Assembly (NCBI GenBank): GCA_031287395.1
Contig: JAITTA010000114.1
Span: forward strand, 1 to 7,800
Source of the DNA: Dysgonamonadaceae bacterium
GTDB lineage: Bacteria > Bacteroidota > Bacteroidia > Bacteroidales > Azobacteroidaceae
Length of the DNA: 7,800 nucleotides
Direction: 5' to 3'
The notes beneath the pieces are model-generated. The model searched no databases and had not been told where the DNA came from. It saw nothing but the letters and a program-made list of their open reading frames with translations. Position numbers and translations under genes: made by a program. Below are positions 5,326 to 7,800 of the stretch, one piece after another; position 1 is the stretch's first letter, and each line of letters opens with the position of its first letter.

Positions 5326-6117
5326 ATGAACATCGGGATTCTTTACATTTGTACAGGTAATTACACCATTTTTTGGAATGATTTTTATCTTTCCTGTGAA
5401 AAAAAATTTTTTCCTGGAAAAGAACGGTATTACTTTGTTTTTACCGACGGAAATATCAATACTTTCGGGAATCCAAATGTCCAGATAATTCATCAGCCTA
5501 AATTGGGATGGCCTTACGATACTCTTATGAGATTCAAAATGTTTATTGGAATTGAAGACAAACTCCGTCAAACGGATTATCTTTTTTTCTTCAATGCGAA
5601 TATGATTGTAAAAGAACCGGTAGGAGAAGAAATTCTTCCGTCTGATGATGAAGAACTCGTCGTGGCCATGCATCCCACCTACTTTATGGAAACAGATCCG
5701 GACAAATATTCTTACGACAGAAATCCCGAATCCTTGGCTTACATTCCCATTGGAGAAGGGAAAGAATATGTTCAGGGTGCATTCAATGGTGGAAAATCGG
5801 AAAAATTCCTGACGATGTGCCGAATCTTGGATGATAACACGGATAAAGACCTCTCGCGCAATGTCATTGCTTTATGGCATGACGAATCCCATCTGAACAG
5901 GTATATATTGGACAAGCATGTTAAAGTCCTTCATCCCGGTTATATTTATCCCGAAGGTAGAGATTTACCCTTTGAGATGATAATGTATACCCGTAAAAAG
6001 AAAAAATACGGAGGACATAATGTTTTGCGCGGAATAAAGCGGGAATCTTTTTTTTCCAGATTGAACAAGTTTTTTCGGAGAATTGTCCGGAGGAAATCAG
6101 ATTATATGACGAAATAA
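5326..6117 (+). CDS. Glycosyltransferase family 6 (bacterial homologue of ABO / alpha-1,3-Gal(NAc) transferases)
   Basis: A 263-residue GT-A-fold retaining transferase. Known GT6 enzymes add alpha-1,3-linked Gal or GalNAc to a galactose acceptor, often one already carrying alpha-1,2-fucose. Motifs in order: NIGILYICTGNYTIFWNDF (2-20); YYFVFTD (35-41); GWPYDTLMRFKMF (61-73); NAN at 90-92, in place of the metal-binding DxD of mammalian GT6; AMHPTYF (114-120); YVQGAFNGG (148-156), the donor-specificity region; and WHDESHLNRYI (184-194), the most conserved family block. The end is very basic (RLNKFFRRIVRRK, 245-257), which fits attachment to the inner leaflet of the inner membrane. There is no signal peptide, so it is cytoplasmic. 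NAN is the arrangement known from metal-independent bacterial members such as Bacteroides ovatus BoGT6a. The donor sugar is not determinable here. Confidence 0.9.
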   Translation: MNIGILYICTGNYTIFWNDFYLSCEKKFFPGKERYYFVFTDGNINTFGNPNVQIIHQPKLGWPYDTLMRFKMFIGIEDKLRQTDYLFFFNANMIVKEPVGEEILPSDDEELVVAMHPTYFMETDPDKYSYDRNPESLAYIPIGEGKEYVQGAFNGGKSEKFLTMCRILDDNTDKDLSRNVIALWHDESHLNRYILDKHVKVLHPGYIYPEGRDLPFEMIMYTRKKKKYGGHNVLRGIKRESFFSRLNKFFRRIVRRKSDYMTK

Positions 6118-6918
6118 ATAATCAAAATATTTAAAAGAATCTTTTTCTATCGTGTTATTTTCTTTTTTTATCCAATAAAGAGGGATGTCATTATAAAATG
6201 AAGCCATCAGCGAAAACGTACTCGGAGGCCCTATAAGATAGTCGCATTTTGAAAGAAGACAGAGGTCTTCTCCCGGATTTCCATGAAAAGCATAAATACG
6301 AACCGGATCCAATGATCTCCTGTACGACTCAAGATCAAAATTTTGATCATTTGTGGAAATGAATACATTTATTTTTTCCTGAAAAAAAAGAGATTGAAAT
6401 TTGGAAATCAGTGCGATGTATGTATCATCATGAAAGAAATAATCACCGTTATTCCACCTTGCATAATCTCCTCTTCTGACGTGCACCCCTAAGTTAATAC
6501 ATTCTGAAGATCCGGTTATAGGAGACATGAATTCATCGATTTTTTTTTCAATCGATTTTTTAAATAAGAACAGGTTCTTGATTTCAGTACGAAATTTTAA
6601 TAAAAGTTCGTATTCCCGGAGCATCCAACCTTCAGCAACGACAAACCGACCGGTTTTCAAAATATTCAGATTTCGTTCGTTTACATCAGAATCTTCCAAA
6701 AGGGAAACCGTTTTGATTAATCTTATTTTTGCCGCATATTTTGCAATGATATAAGTAAACCAATTATACCCGGTTTTCCGGCAAATATTGAAATACCGGT
6801 ATTTATAGCAAAATCTGAGCGCAATGGTATTGGTGCCGTTCATTTTTCCCCACACATACAGATGTGCGAACTGTAAAATATTATTACACATCTGGCCGTA
6901 TCCTTTTACAAAAATCAT
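6097..6918 (-). CDS. GT11-like fucosyltransferase (probable alpha-1,2-fucosyltransferase)
   Basis: A 273-residue GT-B-type transferase. The key signature is HVRRGDY at 146-152, the HxRRGDY motif of alpha-1,2-/alpha-1,6-/O-fucosyltransferases in which the arginine contacts GDP-fucose. The N-terminus, GYGQMCNNILQFAHL (6-20), takes the place of the family's 'GGLGNQMFQYA' start. A second conserved block lies near the C-terminus: DLCLLSKCDYLIGPPSTFSLMASFY (218-242), corresponding to the 'LMS.C...I...STFSWWAA' region. The divergence at the N-terminus and the GPPSTFS version of the second motif mark this as an atypical subgroup, so the exact linkage is uncertain. It starts by an ATGA overlap with the GT2 gene. 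Its 3' end overlaps the GT6 gene by 21 bp on the opposite strand. Confidence 0.7.
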   Translation of the reverse strand: MIFVKGYGQMCNNILQFAHLYVWGKMNGTNTIALRFCYKYRYFNICRKTGYNWFTYIIAKYAAKIRLIKTVSLLEDSDVNERNLNILKTGRFVVAEGWMLREYELLLKFRTEIKNLFLFKKSIEKKIDEFMSPITGSSECINLGVHVRRGDYARWNNGDYFFHDDTYIALISKFQSLFFQEKINVFISTNDQNFDLESYRRSLDPVRIYAFHGNPGEDLCLLSKCDYLIGPPSTFSLMASFYNDIPLYWIKKENNTIEKDSFKYFDYLFRHII

Positions 6919-7679
6919 ATCCGTTCGGTTTTGTTTTTCTTTTCCAACAGTTTAACAATAACGGCATATTTATAAAAGGCACTCAGTCCGGCATAAATAA
7001 ATCCAGCTTTTCCGTCCCGAAATCCCCCTTTCATAATGTAATAGCTGAAAAAGCGGAAAAAAGGTTTGAACAATAAGCTTAAAATGCCGGCGTTCTTATC
7101 TTGTTTTTTCAATACTTCCTTATCGGTATAAATATTCGTCTTATTAATGATCATAGACACTCTGTGATCGTCCAGGTGTAAAAAAGCATATTTTTCGTCG
7201 GATGGGATCATTTCTGTTTTTCCATTTATTTCCGGTCTGGAATGGATGAACGGGGGCCAATATACTTTGTCTTTCAAAAAAAACCGTATCTGGTAATCCG
7301 GATAAACAGCATGCATAAATTTTCCCATGAAAAAATTCTTCCGGGGTATTCCATAGGCCTCGGACGGATTTTCCTGTTGGATAATATCATATAAAAGCTT
7401 CCTCAAATCCACGGTAACAACTTCGTCGGAATCAACTACCAATACCCATTCGTTATCTGCCGATTGTATTGCCGTATTTCTGGCAGGTTCTACGATTCCG
7501 CAACGTTCATGCAGGATGACCTTACAATTGTATTGTTTTGCGATTTCCAGAGTTCTGTCTTCGCTGTACATATCACAAACGATGATTTCATCAAAATCCC
7601 TGACGGAATCGAGCGTTTTTTCCAGCCCTTTTTCCGAGTTAAACGTATGTATGACGACCGAAATTTTCATTTTATTCAT
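6915..7679 (-). CDS. Glycosyltransferase family 2, WaaE/KdtX-like (LPS core type)
   Basis: A 254-residue GT-A transferase. The N-terminal nucleotide-sugar fold shows MKISVVIHTFNSEKGLEKTL (4-23), IIVCDMYSEDRT (32-43, with the donor-binding Asp36) and the metal-binding DSD at 83-85 in VLVVDSDEVV. The segment around RKNFFMGKFMHAVYPDYQIRFF and the amphipathic C-terminus (FFRFFSYYIMKGGFRDGKAGF) are typical of the WaaE/KdtX group, which adds a beta-linked glucose or related sugar to the inner core of LPS at the inner membrane. The actual sugar is unknown. Two starts are possible, 7679 or the in-frame ATG at 7670 (MKISVV). I kept 7679 because it makes a 4-nt ATGA overlap with the preceding gene, matching the overlap pattern of the next junction. 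Confidence 0.88.
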   Translation of the reverse strand: MNKMKISVVIHTFNSEKGLEKTLDSVRDFDEIIVCDMYSEDRTLEIAKQYNCKVILHERCGIVEPARNTAIQSADNEWVLVVDSDEVVTVDLRKLLYDIIQQENPSEAYGIPRKNFFMGKFMHAVYPDYQIRFFLKDKVYWPPFIHSRPEINGKTEMIPSDEKYAFLHLDDHRVSMIINKTNIYTDKEVLKKQDKNAGILSLLFKPFFRFFSYYIMKGGFRDGKAGFIYAGLSAFYKYAVIVKLLEKKNKTERI

Positions 7680-7800
7680 AACGTCTTGTTTATTGAAAGC
7701 GTTTTATAAACCGAAATTAATTGAGATGCTAACGTTTCGGGAGAAAAACGTTCCGCATACCGTTTGCCTTTTCCGGAAATTTCGGCGGCAAATACAGGAT
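7676..7800 (-). CDS. Glycosyltransferase, probably GT4/GT1 type (C-terminal fragment)
   Basis: An open frame enters from the right edge and ends with TGA at 7678-7676, overlapping the GT2 start by 4 nt (ATGA). The visible 40 residues end with GKGKRYAERFSPETLASQLI followed by SVYKTLSINKTL. A basic 'A-E-R-F-S-x-E-x-x-A-x-Q' helix at the very end, followed by a short tail, is the usual C-terminal helix of GT-B glycosyltransferases of family 4 ('..F.w..va..l..lY..l'). The catalytic part lies outside the window, so the family is inferred only from this tail and from its place in the glycosyltransferase run. Confidence 0.6.
   Translation of the reverse strand, partial: PVFAAEISGKGKRYAERFSPETLASQLISVYKTLSINKTL

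Noticed and set aside
5317..5673. Minus-strand open frame of 118 codons over the GT6 start
   Set aside because: It is antisense to strongly conserved GT6 motifs and is rich in Phe/Lys/Ile from A/T-rich complement; it has no family signature.
6535..6561. Doubled ATCGATTTTTT in the fucosyltransferase-like gene
   Set aside because: It is explained by the coding pattern for the charged helix KKSIEKKIDEF, with Lys-rich codons giving the repeat. It is kept only as context for the homopolymer finding.

Overview
The window reads as a chromosomal segment from a member of the Bacteroidetes, most likely order Bacteroidales. The grounds are: promoter-like TAnnTTTG (-7) elements and no clear Shine-Dalgarno sequences; an ECF sigma factor followed by a zinc-less anti-sigma-like membrane protein and a DUF4252 protein; a START-like small protein of a type I associate with this group; and moderately AT-rich DNA. 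I cannot name the genus.

Layout, left to right. (1) On the minus strand is the N-terminus of an RsmF/NOL1-NOP2-Sun type RNA cytosine-C5 methyltransferase (cut by the window edge). It is translationally coupled to a full-length alanine dehydrogenase (184-1284) that has its own promoter-like element. (2) A 422-bp non-coding stretch (1285-1706) carries divergent promoter-like elements, a perfect 8-bp-arm inverted repeat and a diverged direct repeat. It leads into a plus-strand START-domain protein (1707-2090). (3) A minus-strand three-gene operon (3718 to 2185) encodes an ECF sigma factor, a single-pass anti-sigma-like protein and an exported DUF4252 protein. It starts from an ECF-type promoter placed almost on top of the start codon and ends at a strong intrinsic terminator (2104-2139). 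(4) A minus-strand CvrA/NhaP2-like cation/proton antiporter with a C-terminal RCK_C domain lies at 3766-5232. (5) A surface-glycan cluster fills the rest: a plus-strand GT6 glycosyltransferase (bacterial relative of the ABO blood-group transferases, 5326-6117) converges on a minus-strand run of three glycosyltransferase genes, namely a partial GT4-like gene, a GT2 WaaE/KdtX-like gene and a GT11-like fucosyltransferase. These three are each joined by 4-nt ATGA overlaps.

The most interesting content is the glycan cluster. A GT11-like alpha-1,2-fucosyltransferase would make an H-type Fuc-alpha1,2-Gal terminus, which is the acceptor used by GT6 enzymes to make A- or B-like antigens. The two genes sit tail to tail with a 21-bp overlap. 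This suggests, as inference, a lipooligosaccharide or capsule side chain that mimics histo-blood-group antigens. The second item of interest is the ECF/anti-sigma/DUF4252 operon with a predicted near-leaderless sigma transcript. I found no mobile elements, CRISPR arrays, tRNA or rRNA genes.
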